Below, piece by piece: positions 19,373-28,228 of a DNA stretch of 35,373 bases. The notes under the pieces were generated by a model, which worked only from the letters and a program-made list of their open reading frames with translations, made no database searches and was not told the origin of the DNA. The DNA is from Actinomycetes bacterium (GTDB lineage Bacteria; Actinomycetota; Actinomycetes; Streptosporangiales; Streptosporangiaceae), in assembly GCA_021792405.1 (NCBI GenBank), contig JAJYUU010000040.1:1-35373 (forward strand). The letters run 5' to 3'. The number at the start of each line of letters is the position of its first letter. Position 1 is the stretch's first letter. The position numbers were made by a program, and so were the translations under genes.

Positions 19373-19426
19373 GGTTAAGCCGAAAGATGTTGCACCGTTT
19401 TCGGCTAAAGAATTTTCGGCTTAACC
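19373..19426 (-). repeat. 54-bp dispersed intergenic element, copy 2 (upstream of the AbiEi/DUF559 gene)
   Basis: Matches 4524-4577 (other orientation) at 46 of 54 positions. This copy has perfect 13-bp terminal inverted repeats: GGTTAAGCCGAAA at one end and TTTCGGCTTAACC at the other. Read in the direction of the AbiEi/DUF559 gene it holds three versions of one 12-mer: TTAAGCCGAAAA at positions 3-14, TTTAGCCGAAAA at 18-29, and an inverted copy at 41-52, each 11 of 12 to the first. The element lies between divergent genes, 42 bases from one start and 79 from the other. The layout looks like an iterated protein-binding site or a miniature inverted-repeat element. No target duplication is visible. 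Confidence 0.85.
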
Positions 19427-19505
19427 GCTTCGGCGTCCGAGCGGGTGCCATGACCTACCGCGCGGCGCGAGGACGGCGGCTACTGAGCGTGAGAGGGTGT
19501 CACGC

Positions 19506-20126
19506 ATGGAAACTGCCGCCATCGATTTCACCCCCTGGGAGCTGGCCGCGGACTGGCCGGCCAGGCGCTGGCTCGAGCTTGTCAACGGGCGCCGCGGCGA
19601 GCCACTCGCAGGCGTCCGGCTCGGCCAGGCCAGCACTTCGGCGATGGTCCTGACCTGCACTTATCCACGCAGCCGTTTCGGCGAGGCGGCCACTGCGACC
19701 GGCCTGGATACGGTTCGCGAGATCGCGTTCGAGACTACCTACGCGCAGATCAATCTCGCACTGCATCAGATCAAGGCACCTGGCGAGCGGCCGGACGGGC
19801 TGATCGGCTCGCTGGTCAGGTACGCCAGCCAGCAAGCTGACCGATACCGGGAGTGGCCGAGTACGCACTGGGGCGACGAGATGGCCGCCACCACGAGGCT
19901 GGCCAGCTGGCAGTCCGGGTTCAGCGTGGACTATCCGGAGGTGTACGTGATCGTGCATGCCTGCGGGATCGGCATCGACGAAGTGCGGCTGACGCCGGCT
20001 GGCGACCTGTCTGGTTACAACATCGGCGGGGACCCGCTGGCCGCGGGCTCGATGCACTGGGAGCTGTGGGCAAATCGGCCTGAACTGGCTTACGACGACC
20101 TGACCCGGACGCTAGTGGCGCCTTAG
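19506..20126 (+). CDS. Protein of unknown function
   Basis: 206 residues, no signal peptide or membrane segment. I do not recognise the family. Recognisable stretches are FTPWELAADWPARRWLELVNG near the start, a central helix with YAQINLALHQIKAPGERPDGL, and a C-terminal beta-rich part with PEVYVIVHACGIGIDEVRL and SMHWELWANRPELAYDD. Codon use is like its neighbours, so it is a real gene. The ATG at 19506 follows GAGAGGG by about 9 bases. It is divergent from the AbiEi/DUF559 gene, sharing the region with the 54-bp element, and converges with the HAD hydrolase gene 11 bases away. Confidence 0.75.
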   Translation: METAAIDFTPWELAADWPARRWLELVNGRRGEPLAGVRLGQASTSAMVLTCTYPRSRFGEAATATGLDTVREIAFETTYAQINLALHQIKAPGERPDGLIGSLVRYASQQADRYREWPSTHWGDEMAATTRLASWQSGFSVDYPEVYVIVHACGIGIDEVRLTPAGDLSGYNIGGDPLAAGSMHWELWANRPELAYDDLTRTLVAP

Positions 20127-20137
20127 CTGGTGACCCC

Positions 20138-20899
20138 CTAGCTGGCCGGCTCGACAGCGCAGATCGCCCCGATCACGGCGGCGGTGTCGGACAGGTCTGG
20201 CAGCACGACCTCGGCGCCCGCCTCGTGAAGCTGGCGCATCGTGAAGCTGCCGCTGGCCACGCCCACCGCCCTGGCCCCGGTCGTCGTGGCCGCCTCGACG
20301 TCGTCCGGCGTGTCCCCGATGAGCACGGCTGCGGTACCGGAGAAGTCAGCGCCATAGCGACGAGCGGCGTTTTGCCGGGCGACTGGTACCAGGTCAGCGC
20401 GCACTTCGCTGACGTCGCCGTAGGCGCCGACGCTCAGGTCGAGGTGCTCGGTCAGCCCGAGAGCGCCCAGTTTCACCTTGGCCAGCGCCGGGATGTTGCC
20501 GGTGAGCAGTGACTGGACCACGCGCTGGCCGTCAGCCTGCCGGGCCAATGCGGACACCGCGGCGACTGCCTCGGCCGCACCCGGCAGTATCCGGCCGTGC
20601 GTGCGAACCATGCTGCCAAGTTCCGGCGCGCGGTCGGCCAGCCTCTGCTGGAACCGGGGCAGTTCCCCGAACGGATCCGGCACTCCGGCTGCCGCCAGCA
20701 CTTCCAGCGCGATCGAGGTGTCCGTCCGCCCGGCCATCGAGCGAAGCCCGGCCGGCATCGGGGTGCCGTACAACTCGGCCAGCACAACCTCATACAGGTA
20801 CCGGCCGACCCCGCCGGCGGCTACTAGTGTGTAGTCAACATCCCAGAGCACAAGCAATGGCCGCACGCCTGACCGTACCAGGAACGGCCGGTGCGCCAC
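20138..20899 (-). CDS. HAD-superfamily hydrolase
   Basis: 253 residues with the haloacid-dehalogenase motifs in order: motif I VLWDVDYTLV with the nucleophile aspartate and the second aspartate two residues later, motif II LLTGN, and motif IV LIGDTPDDVEAA for magnesium. A helical cap lies between motif I and motif II, as in phosphoglycolate phosphatase-like members. Probably a small-molecule phosphatase in the cytoplasm; the substrate is unknown. The GTG at 20899 is used with a GAAGG-like site upstream; a GTG at 20866 would start just before the first strand. The gene is divergent from dnaG. Confidence 0.88.
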   Translation of the reverse strand: MAHRPFLVRSGVRPLLVLWDVDYTLVAAGGVGRYLYEVVLAELYGTPMPAGLRSMAGRTDTSIALEVLAAAGVPDPFGELPRFQQRLADRAPELGSMVRTHGRILPGAAEAVAAVSALARQADGQRVVQSLLTGNIPALAKVKLGALGLTEHLDLSVGAYGDVSEVRADLVPVARQNAARRYGADFSGTAAVLIGDTPDDVEAATTTGARAVGVASGSFTMRQLHEAGAEVVLPDLSDTAAVIGAICAVEPAS

Positions 20900-21046
20900 C
20901 GCGTTCGCCTTCGCCGCAGGCCACTGAGCGGCGCGCCTGCCCGGATGGCCGTCGCTGTCGGCGAGCCGTGACTAGACTCGGCGGACAGCGGCGCGAGGCA
21001 GGCAACGGCGCGAGGCAGGCAACAGCGCGAGCGGAGGGCGGCGCAG

Positions 21047-23080
21047 ATGACAGGCCGGATCCGCGACGAGGACATCGCGCTAGTGCGCGAGCGTTCCGCG
21101 CTCGACGAGGTAGTGGGGGAGTACCTGCAGCTTCGCGGCGCGGGTGGCGGTTCGCTGAAGGGCCTCTGCCCGTTCCACGAGGAGAAGACGCCGTCCTTCA
21201 ACGTGACGCCCGCGCGCGGCTTGTGGTACTGCTTCTCCTGCCAAGAGGGCGGGGATGTCATCAAGTTCGTGCAGAAGATCGACAATCTCGGCTTCACCGA
21301 GGCCGTCGAACGTCTCGCGAAACGGGCCGGGATCGAGCTGCGCTATGAGCAGGGCGGCCATATCCCCGGCCAGGAGCAGTCTCAGCGCAGGCGGCTGATC
21401 GAGGCGCACATGGCCGCGGCCGAATTCTATGCTGAACAGCTAGTCAGCCCGGCGGCGCAGGCCGGGCGCGACTTCCTGTCCTCGCGCGGCTTCGAGCTGG
21501 CCGACGTCGGCCGGTTCCGGGTCGGCTACGCGCCAGCCGAGTGGGACTCGCTGACCAGGCATCTGCGCGGCCGCGGCTTCACCGAGACCGAGCTGCTAGC
21601 CGGCGGCCTGGCGAGCCAGGGCAGGCGCGGCCTGATCGATAAGTTCCGCGGCAGGCTGATCTGGCCGATCGCGGACCTGACCGGCGACGTCATCGCGTTC
21701 GGGGCGCGCAAGCTGGCAGCAGGCGACGACGGGCCCAAGTACCTCAACACCCCTGAAACGCCGCTGTTCAAGAAGAGCTCTGTGCTGTACGGGGCAGACC
21801 TGGCCAAGCGCGACATCGCACAGCGCCGGCAGGCCGTCGTGGTCGAGGGCTACACCGACGTGATGGCCTGTCACCTGGCCGGCATCAGCACCGCGGTGGC
21901 CACCAGCGGCACCTCCTTCGGCGACGGCCACATCACCATCTTGCGGCGGCTGCTGATGGACGACAGCCAGTTCCGCGGCGAGGTCATTTTTACGTTCGAC
22001 GGCGACGCGGCTGGCCAGCGGGCCGCTCTCCGCGCGTTCAGCATGGAGGAGAAGTTCGTCACCCAGACGTTCGTTGCCGTGCAGGGCGACGGCCTCGACC
22101 CATGTGACCTCCGGCTACAGCGCGGCGACCCGGCGGTACGCGATCTCATCGCGCAGCGGGTGCCGCTGTTCGAGTTCGCCATCCGCAGTGCCATCTCCGG
22201 GCACAATCTGGAAACGGCTGAGGGCCGCCTCGCCGCACTGGATGCGGCCGCGCCGATTGTGGCGAGGATAAAGGACCGCGGGCTCCGGCAGTTGTACGCC
22301 GTCAGCCTGGACCGGTGGCTGGGCATGATGGACGAGGGCTTCGTGCTCGGCCGGGTGCTCGCTCATGAAGGCCCGGGCACTGGCGGAACGACCAGGAATA
22401 GTAACCGAAACATCCGGAATAACCACGGGAACGACGCTGCAGCCGGCAACGGCAGGCCGGCCCGCTCGGGCGTTCAGGGCCCGGCCGGGGCGCTTCCCGG
22501 CGAGCCATTTGCCGGGCAGACCGCAATCACGGGGCGTGCCCAGCGCGGGCGCGATGCACAGCGCGGGCGCGATGCCCAGCGCAGCGCCTTTGACTTCGCC
22601 GACCCGGTTGTGAACGTGGAGCGGCAGGCGCTGAAGCTGGCCATCCAGCGCCCGGCCCTGTGCGGACCGGTCTTCGATGCGTTGCCGTCGGCCATATTCT
22701 CGGTCCCGGCGCACGCGGCTGTCTGTGACTTGATTGCCGCGAATGGCGGCGTCGCGAGCGCCGCGTCGGCGAGGGAATGGTCGCAGCGGCTGCGCGCTGC
22801 CGCGCCTAACGACAACGCCAGGGGTTTCGTGACCCGGCTGGCGGTAGAGCCGCTCGAAGTCCCAGGACCCACTGGAGAGCCAGACGCCAAATTCGCCGAG
22901 GCGGTTCTCGCCCGCGTCGAGGAACTCGCGGTAAGCCGGGACATCGCGAGCATCAAGTCCCGGCTGCAGCGGCTGAGTCCGGTCGCCGAAACGGCCGACT
23001 ACAACCGGATGTTTGGCGACCTCGTTGCGCTGGAGCAGCGCCGCAAGGTGCTGTCGGAGCGCGCTTCGGGCGCGTTGTAG
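21047..23080 (+). CDS. dnaG: DNA primase
   Basis: 677 residues. It makes RNA primers at the replication fork together with the DnaB helicase. The N-terminal zinc ribbon has C41, H44, C62 and C65 (CPFH and CFSC). The RNA-polymerase core follows with FGARKLAAGDDGPKYLNTPET, and the TOPRIM domain with VVVEGYTDVMACHLAG and FTFDGDAAGQRA. A low-complexity linker (about residues 445-515), containing two 18-bp repeats that encode QRGRDA twice, separates the core from the C-terminal helicase-binding domain. The ATG at 21047 follows GGAGGG by about 9 bases. The sigma factor follows after 112 bases, the classical dnaG-rpoD neighbourhood, without rpsU. Confidence 0.96.
   Translation: MTGRIRDEDIALVRERSALDEVVGEYLQLRGAGGGSLKGLCPFHEEKTPSFNVTPARGLWYCFSCQEGGDVIKFVQKIDNLGFTEAVERLAKRAGIELRYEQGGHIPGQEQSQRRRLIEAHMAAAEFYAEQLVSPAAQAGRDFLSSRGFELADVGRFRVGYAPAEWDSLTRHLRGRGFTETELLAGGLASQGRRGLIDKFRGRLIWPIADLTGDVIAFGARKLAAGDDGPKYLNTPETPLFKKSSVLYGADLAKRDIAQRRQAVVVEGYTDVMACHLAGISTAVATSGTSFGDGHITILRRLLMDDSQFRGEVIFTFDGDAAGQRAALRAFSMEEKFVTQTFVAVQGDGLDPCDLRLQRGDPAVRDLIAQRVPLFEFAIRSAISGHNLETAEGRLAALDAAAPIVARIKDRGLRQLYAVSLDRWLGMMDEGFVLGRVLAHEGPGTGGTTRNSNRNIRNNHGNDAAAGNGRPARSGVQGPAGALPGEPFAGQTAITGRAQRGRDAQRGRDAQRSAFDFADPVVNVERQALKLAIQRPALCGPVFDALPSAIFSVPAHAAVCDLIAANGGVASAASAREWSQRLRAAAPNDNARGFVTRLAVEPLEVPGPTGEPDAKFAEAVLARVEELAVSRDIASIKSRLQRLSPVAETADYNRMFGDLVALEQRRKVLSERASGAL
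22541..22576 (+). repeat. 18-bp direct repeat in the dnaG linker
   Basis: Two adjacent 18-base units differing only at the last base, each starting CAGCGCGGGCGCGATGC, with a partial third unit. The period is six codons and falls in the disordered linker before the helicase-binding domain, so copy number changes would be tolerated. Confidence 0.85.
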
Positions 23081-23178
23081 CCGACCCGCTCCCGCCCGAC
23101 TCTAGGCATACAGGTATGGTCGCGCGCTACTAACGTTTTGGTGACAATATTGAGTCCGCTTAACCGCGGATTCGTGCC

Positions 23179-23192
23179 GCAGACTGGTCTGC
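23179..23192 (+). promoter_or_regulatory. Palindrome abutting the sigma factor start codon
   Basis: GCAGACTGGTCTGC is a perfect 6-2-6 inverted repeat ending at the base before the ATG. It occupies the place where a ribosome binding site should be, and no purine-rich site is seen. It may be a protein-binding site, or form a hairpin limiting initiation; or the message may be leaderless. Confidence 0.4.
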
Positions 23193-24344
23193 ATGAGTCT
23201 TACGGCTGCTCCCCAGGTAGATCAGGTAGCCGACGTCATCGCTGCGGTGAAAGAGCGCGGGTCGGTCTCGATGAGCGAGCTGACCGTCGCGTTCGAGCGC
23301 TGTGACCTGTCCGCCGACGCGGTCGACAGCGTGCTGAAGCTGCTCGCTGACGAGGGCGTGGATGTGCTCGACGCTGCGCCGGACAGCGAGGATATGACGC
23401 CGCGGCAAGTCCAGGCTGAGGCCCGGCGGGCAGTCACCGGTGACCTGGTCCGAATCTACCTGCGGGAGATCGGGCGGGTGCCGTTGCTCACCGCGCACGA
23501 CGAAGTCGAGCTGGCTAAGGCGATCGAGGCGGGCCTGTTCGCCGAAGAGAAGATGCAGGGCGGGCTGCAGGCCGACTGCGGTGGCGCCCGGATGGCGGAG
23601 CTGATGCTGATCGCCGCCGACGGGATCGCTGCCAAGCAACGGCTGATCGAGGCGAATCTCCGGCTGGTGGTGTCCATCGCCAAGCGCTACATCGGCCGCG
23701 GTCTGGTGTTCCTCGACCTGATCCAGGAAGGCAACCTCGGCCTGATCCGCGCGGTGGAGAAGTTCGACTACACCAAGGGTTACAAGTTCTCCACCTACGC
23801 CACCTGGTGGATCAGGCAGGCAATCACGCGGGCGATCGCCGACCAGGCCAGAACCATCCGGATCCCGGTGCACATGGTCGAGACGATCAACAAGATGGCC
23901 CGGATCCAGCGCCAGTTGCACCAAGATCTGGGCCGTGAGGCCACCCCGGAAGAAATCGCGGCTGAAATGGGCCTGCACCCGGACCGGGTTGCCGAGATCC
24001 AGCGGATCGCCCAGGAACCGGTGTCGCTGCAGTCGCCGATCGGAGAGGAAGACTCCGACCTTGGCGATTTCATCGAGGACGCTGATGCAGTCGTGCCGAT
24101 GGAGGCAGCGGCGTTCATCATGCTGCAGGATCAGCTGGACAAAGTGCTGGACAACCTGAACATTCGCGAGCAGCGGATAATCCAGCTCCGCTTCGGGCTG
24201 ACTGACGGGCACCCGCGCACGCTGGAAGAGGTTGGCCGGGAGTTCGGCGTTACCAGGGAGCGCATTCGCCAGATTGAGTCCAAAACGCTGGCGAAACTGC
24301 GTCACCCGAGCCGCGCACAGATGCTGCGCGAGTACCTCGCCTAG
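23193..24344 (+). CDS. RpoD-type RNA polymerase sigma factor
   Basis: 383 residues. Residues about 10-60 look like a sigma region 1.1 domain ([19 protein letters not shown]), which marks primary sigma factors. Region 1.2 starts near 83 ([17 protein letters not shown]). Region 2 (about 145-220) has the -10 recognition stretch [18 protein letters not shown]. Region 3 is about 221-300, and region 4 (about 325-380) has the -35 helix-turn-helix [21 protein letters not shown]. It follows dnaG, as rpoD does in many bacteria, so it is probably the principal (HrdB-like) factor, but a group 2 paralogue cannot be excluded. It lacks the long acidic N-terminus of the Streptomyces HrdB. The ATG at 23193 is chosen because it keeps region 1.1. 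Confidence 0.9.
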   Translation: MSLTAAPQVDQVADVIAAVKERGSVSMSELTVAFERCDLSADAVDSVLKLLADEGVDVLDAAPDSEDMTPRQVQAEARRAVTGDLVRIYLREIGRVPLLTAHDEVELAKAIEAGLFAEEKMQGGLQADCGGARMAELMLIAADGIAAKQRLIEANLRLVVSIAKRYIGRGLVFLDLIQEGNLGLIRAVEKFDYTKGYKFSTYATWWIRQAITRAIADQARTIRIPVHMVETINKMARIQRQLHQDLGREATPEEIAAEMGLHPDRVAEIQRIAQEPVSLQSPIGEEDSDLGDFIEDADAVVPMEAAAFIMLQDQLDKVLDNLNIREQRIIQLRFGLTDGHPRTLEEVGREFGVTRERIRQIESKTLAKLRHPSRAQMLREYLA

Positions 24345-24431
24345 CCGAAGCGGGCACTCGCCGCGCGCTCGCCGGGCCTCGGCGTCGGCCCTGGTCGTTT
24401 CGCCGCATCCGGTCCTGCGCCGCACCTGGAC

Positions 24432-24513
24432 CGTGGCCAGGCGGTCGGCGGTGGCCAGGCGGCCGTTGGTGGCCGGCCGTTGGTGGCCAGCCGGTTGGTG
24501 GCCGGAGTCCGGT
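24432..24513 (+). repeat. Imperfect G-rich tandem repeat between convergent genes
   Basis: The segment repeats GTTGGTGGCC with GGCC, AGCC or GGAG joints several times at a period of 13-15 bases. It lies between the sigma factor gene and the YtxH-like gene. No coding character is seen. It may act as a transcription barrier or be neutral slippage. Confidence 0.6.
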
Positions 24514-24520
24514 GGCGCTA

Positions 24521-24880
24521 CTAGGAGCGGCCCACGGGTGGGATGCCCTGCCCGTTACCCGTCGCCCCGACCGGGTGACTGACCGGCATCTGGCCGTCGC
24601 TGGCCGCGTGCCGGTGCCGCAGTCCGTGAACCCGACCGGCGAACGTGTGCGCGGCGTTCTGCGCGATCGGCGGGACCCTGTCGTGCAACTGGCTGCCGAC
24701 CTTCTGGGCTGCCGTACTTGCCTGAGCCTGGATCGTGCCCGCCGCCTGCTGCACCGTGGGGTTGTCAGCAGCCGCCTTGGCGATCTTCACAATCTGGTCG
24801 TACTTCTCACGCCCGGCCCGCGTCCCGGCGACAAACCCGGCAGCGAACCCGGCGACGAAGCTAATTCGGTACAACCGCAT
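24521..24880 (-). CDS. Small YtxH-like protein
   Basis: 119 residues. The N-terminus MRLYRISFVAGFAAGFVAGTRAGREKY is a single short membrane segment ending in a basic stretch, as in small actinobacterial proteins of the YtxH type, probably inner-membrane anchored with a cytoplasmic amphipathic helix (AKAAADNPTVQQAAGTIQAQ). The last 30 residues, rich in histidine and glycine, are not conserved-looking. The ATG at 24880 has GGAAGAGG about 8 bases upstream, so the 36 codons before it are left out. Function unknown. It converges with the sigma factor gene. Confidence 0.75.
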   Translation of the reverse strand: MRLYRISFVAGFAAGFVAGTRAGREKYDQIVKIAKAAADNPTVQQAAGTIQAQASTAAQKVGSQLHDRVPPIAQNAAHTFAGRVHGLRHRHAASDGQMPVSHPVGATGNGQGIPPVGRS

Positions 24881-25136
24881 CTGGACCTCTTCCCCGAGCA
24901 TGCAGGCGATGTCGCGCTGACCTGCCCGGTGAGCCGCCATCATGCGTCTTGCCAGCCCGCCGGCGCGCATCGCTGGTATGCAGGTCATGCCCAGCGACGC
25001 GCCGGATATGCCCCGCTGACAGGCAGGCTACGGATTAGCCCGGTCCGCGCTGCTCCGCCCGTGGCGCCGGTACGCTACCCTTATGGCCGCGGCGCTGATC
25101 TACCCGGCCAGGATGGCGGGTGGCACCGCCAGGCAG

Positions 25137-25209
25137 TCCCGCGTAGCTCAATCGGCAGAGCGTCCGGCTGTTAACCGGCAGGTTATAGGTTCGAGTCCTA
25201 TCGCGGGAG
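25137..25209 (+). tRNA. tRNA-Asn (anticodon GTT)
   Basis: 73 bases. TCCCGCG (25137-25143) pairs with CGCGGGA (25202-25208); the discriminator base is G, and CCA follows in the DNA at 25210-25212. The D-arm (GCTC...GAGC), the anticodon stem CCGGC-TGTTAAC-GCCGG-type loop with GTT, and the T-arm with GGTTCGAGTCC are all in place. The sequence matches the usual actinobacterial tRNA-Asn pattern. Confidence 0.97.
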
Positions 25210-25224
25210 CCAGTTAAGTTTCCG

Positions 25225-25253
25225 CAGGTCGGGCTGGGTGAACGCCTGACCTG
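25225..25253 (+). terminator. Terminator-like hairpin after tRNA-Asn
   Basis: CAGGTCGGGC pairs with GCCTGACCTG over ten positions including one G-U pair, closing a 9-base loop. It begins 13 bases after the encoded CCA. No T-run, as is common in this group. Confidence 0.6.
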
Positions 25254-25410
25254 ACCGGCGGGGCGCGGGCCAGAGGTGGCGCCTGGGGCCGGCTCGCGAC
25301 CGCTGTGCGTGCTTGCTAGCCGCCACTGCGCGTGCACCGCGGAAGCGCGGGCCGCAGCCAGCCGTTTCGGATCGCCGACTCGGCGCCCGTGGACGCCCCT
25401 GGTCGAGATG

Positions 25411-26146
25411 TCAGCCCTGGGATTCGCCGAGGACAGCCGCCGCCAGCCGCCCGACGCGCTCGCGGTCGCCGATGGCGTCGATCTCCATGATCTTGCCGTC
25501 AGAGACGGTGAAGGCCATGACAACGAACGGGCGTCCGCGTCTGGTGATGACGACGCCGCCGCGCCGTTCACCAGGGCAGGAAGCACCTCGGCGGCGGGGT
25601 GCGCACCGAGCTGGGCGGGCAAGATCCCGTTCCGGAACCGCAATCTCGGCGCCGCGGACCCGGCGCCTGGCCCGGCTCGCCAGTTGCCTGGTCGCCTGGG
25701 TAGTCCGGCCCATCATGGGAGCTATCTCATCGAAGGGCAGATCGAACATGTCGTGAAGCACGAAGGCCAGGCGCTCGGCCGGGGACAGAGTATCGAGCAC
25801 CACCTGGAGGGCTAGCTAGGCCGACGGAGTCGGCCATCAGCGCCTCGTCTTCCGGGGAAGCCTCGCCGTCGGCGGTCACGATCGGATCAGGGACCAGGGC
25901 TTCGATGAACTCCTCGCGCCGGGCGTTACGCGACCGCAGGGTGTTGAGACAAATGCGCGCGACAATGGTGGTCAGCCAGCCGCTCAAGTTCTGCACCTCG
26001 CCTGCCCCAGCCCGGCTCACGCGTTCCCAGGCGTCCTGGACGGCATCGTCGGCCTCGGTGAGTGAGCCGAGCATCCGGTAAGCCACTGCGCGCAGCCGGG
26101 GTCTGTGCTCTTCGAAGCGGCTGGCCAGCCACTGCTGCTCGTCCAT
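25411..26146 (-). pseudogene. ECF41/SigJ-type sigma factor pseudogene
   Basis: The first part (26146 to about 25820) encodes a normal sigma region 2: MDEQQWLASRFEEHRPRLRA, MLGSLTEADDAVQDAWERV and LSGWLTTIVARICLNTLRSR. Region 4 (LDTLSPAERLAFVLHDMFDL, FDEIAPMMGRTTQATRQLASR) is in another frame. The break is at CTAGCTAGCC (25811-25820), where relatives should have CTAGCC, so four bases appear duplicated. After VPERDLA most of the SnoaL-like C-terminal domain is missing, and fragments of its end (ALVNGAA, GVVITRRGRPFVVMAFTV) are again in two frames, separated by a missing base near 25555. With at least three lesions this gene cannot make a functional factor. The start at 26146 follows GGAGG by 9 bases. 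Confidence 0.85.
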
Positions 26147-26326
26147 GTCCGCCGACCTCCCTCTCACGATGACCCACGAGGCACCGCAGATGTGACGTCT
26201 GCGCGGCTCAGATCAGGAGGGTCCGCGATGGCATGCGGGTGGCCCGGCCGGATGAGGAGTCTTGCATCCGCCGGGCCACTGCGCGGTTGCTATGGCGAGC
26301 CGGCTGAGCCGGCCCGTTCCGCCCGG

Positions 26327-27943
26327 TTATCCCATCATCGGCGGCGTAATGCCCTGCAGGTCCTCCCTGGTCACCCGGATCATGACCACGGTGATGACGA
26401 GTGCGAGGAGGGCGATGGCCGCCGAGAGTTCGAAGCCGCGGGAGAAGCCGACGGCTAGCGAGTGGTCGGTGACGGCCCGCTTGAAAGCGGCAATCTGGGC
26501 CGGTGTCGGGTGGATCGCGTTGCCTGCTGCGGCGGCCTTGGCCGCGGTCGCCTCGGCGACTGCAACGGCGTGCCGGGCCGTGCTGGCGACGACGGTCCAC
26601 GCGACTGTGCCCAGCAGGGCCAGGCCGATTGAGCCGCCGACCTGCTGGCCGGTGTTGACCAGGCTGGAGGCTAGACCCGCGTCGCGCTCCTCAACCCTCG
26701 ACAGGGCCACGAGGGTCAACGGCATGAACAGCATGCCGAGGCCTGCCGCGGTGACCATCATCGGGCCAAGCAGGCCACCCGTATAGGTGCTGTGCTCGGT
26801 GATCCGGGACAGCCAGAACATGCCTCCGGCAGCCAGGACCGATCCCGCGATGAGCAGCGGCCGGGCTCCGATCCGGCCGACTAGCTGGGAGCTGACTCCG
26901 GCCATCAGCATGATCATTCCGACCATCGGCAGGTAGGCGAAGCCCGTCTTCAGCGGGCTGTAGTCCCAGACCGTCTGGACGAAGATGGTGAGGAAAAAGA
27001 AGATCCCGAACATCGCGGTGCCGACGCAGAGCATGATCAGGTTCGCACCGGACCGGTTCCGGTCCCTGAAGATCCGCAGCGGCAGCAGCGCGTGCGTGCT
27101 GTGTGACTCGATCAGCAGGAACGATCCGAGCAGGACGACCGCCGCCACGAGCGACGCGATCACCTTGGTGTCGCCCCAGTGCGAGACGCCGTTCTGGCCA
27201 GTTGCCGCGCTGGAGAGGCCGTAGACCAGGGCTGCCAGCCCGCCTGTTCCGGTGATCGCGCCAGGCAGGTCGAAACGGCGGCTATGGCGCTTCGACTCGG
27301 CCAGCACGCGGGGCGCCAGGACGGCGACGACGGCCGCGATGGGCACGTTCACGAAGAAGACCCAGCGCCAGGACAGGTACGAGGTGAGCACGCCGCCCGC
27401 CAGCAGGCCAACCGCCGCGCCGCCAATGCTCATGGCCGCGTAGACGCCCATCGCCCGGTTCCGCCGCGGTCCCTCCGGGAATGTGGTGGTTACCAGGGAC
27501 AGTGCGGTGGGCGCGATGATCGCGCCGCCCAGGCCCTGGACGGCGCGGGTGGTCAGCAGCCAGGCCTGGCTGGTCGCGAGGCCGCCTGCCAGTGAGGCAA
27601 GTGCGAACAGCACGATGCCGATCACGAAGACGCGCCGACGGCCGAGGATGTCACCGGCCCGCCCGCCGAGCAGCAGGAAGCCGCCGAATGTCAGTGCGTA
27701 AGCGTTGACCACCCATTCCAGGCCGTTGTCGGAGAAGCCCAGCGCGGTGCGGATGTGAGGGAGTGCGACGTTCACGATCGTGGCATCGAGCACCACCATC
27801 AGCTGGGCGGCGGCGATGACGACGAGCGCAAGGCCAAGGTGGCGGTGGGCGGGGCCGGCCGGGCCAGACGACCGGACGGCTGCGCCGTCCGCGATTGCGG
27901 TGCTGCCCGACCGCTGGTTATGGCCTGGTGATTCGGCAGACAT
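26327..27943 (-). CDS. MFS multidrug efflux transporter, DHA2 (EmrB/QacA) type
   Basis: 538 residues with the 14 hydrophobic segments of the DHA2 group of proton-driven drug exporters in the cytoplasmic membrane. Segment 1 has QLMVVLDATIVNVALPHI, including the membrane-embedded aspartate typical of the group. The loop 2-3 signature is LGGRAGDILGRRRVF, and the antiporter motif C region is AAMSIGGAAVGLLAGGVLTS. A 30-residue alanine-rich extracytoplasmic stretch precedes the last segment. The ATG at 27943 follows AAGGAG by 11 bases; an ATG at 27988 upstream would place that site inside the gene. A MarR regulator on the same strand lies 285 bases upstream and is the likely controller. Drug specificity is unknown. 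Confidence 0.92.
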   Translation of the reverse strand: MSAESPGHNQRSGSTAIADGAAVRSSGPAGPAHRHLGLALVVIAAAQLMVVLDATIVNVALPHIRTALGFSDNGLEWVVNAYALTFGGFLLLGGRAGDILGRRRVFVIGIVLFALASLAGGLATSQAWLLTTRAVQGLGGAIIAPTALSLVTTTFPEGPRRNRAMGVYAAMSIGGAAVGLLAGGVLTSYLSWRWVFFVNVPIAAVVAVLAPRVLAESKRHSRRFDLPGAITGTGGLAALVYGLSSAATGQNGVSHWGDTKVIASLVAAVVLLGSFLLIESHSTHALLPLRIFRDRNRSGANLIMLCVGTAMFGIFFFLTIFVQTVWDYSPLKTGFAYLPMVGMIMLMAGVSSQLVGRIGARPLLIAGSVLAAGGMFWLSRITEHSTYTGGLLGPMMVTAAGLGMLFMPLTLVALSRVEERDAGLASSLVNTGQQVGGSIGLALLGTVAWTVVASTARHAVAVAEATAAKAAAAGNAIHPTPAQIAAFKRAVTDHSLAVGFSRGFELSAAIALLALVITVVMIRVTREDLQGITPPMMG

Positions 27944-28228
27944 GTCTAACGTGGCTCCTTGATTACAGTCCGTGTTCATTGCGGGCATTGCCGATCAGTC
28001 CGGTAGTGCTGTCCGGCACTGCGCGGCCGGGCTCTGCTGCGCGCCGCAGCGTGCCAGCCAGGGCGCACGGGTAGTGCCGCCGGTTTATGGGCACACCAAA
28101 CTCAGCTCAGGTGCCTGTCGGTGCTGTCGCGCTTACTGCTGATCCCGTGCCCGGCGGGGCCGCGGCGTGAACCGCCGCGTAGGCGGGAACCTGATCTCAG
28201 CCGACCGAGGTCTGAGTCCCGATGTCTG

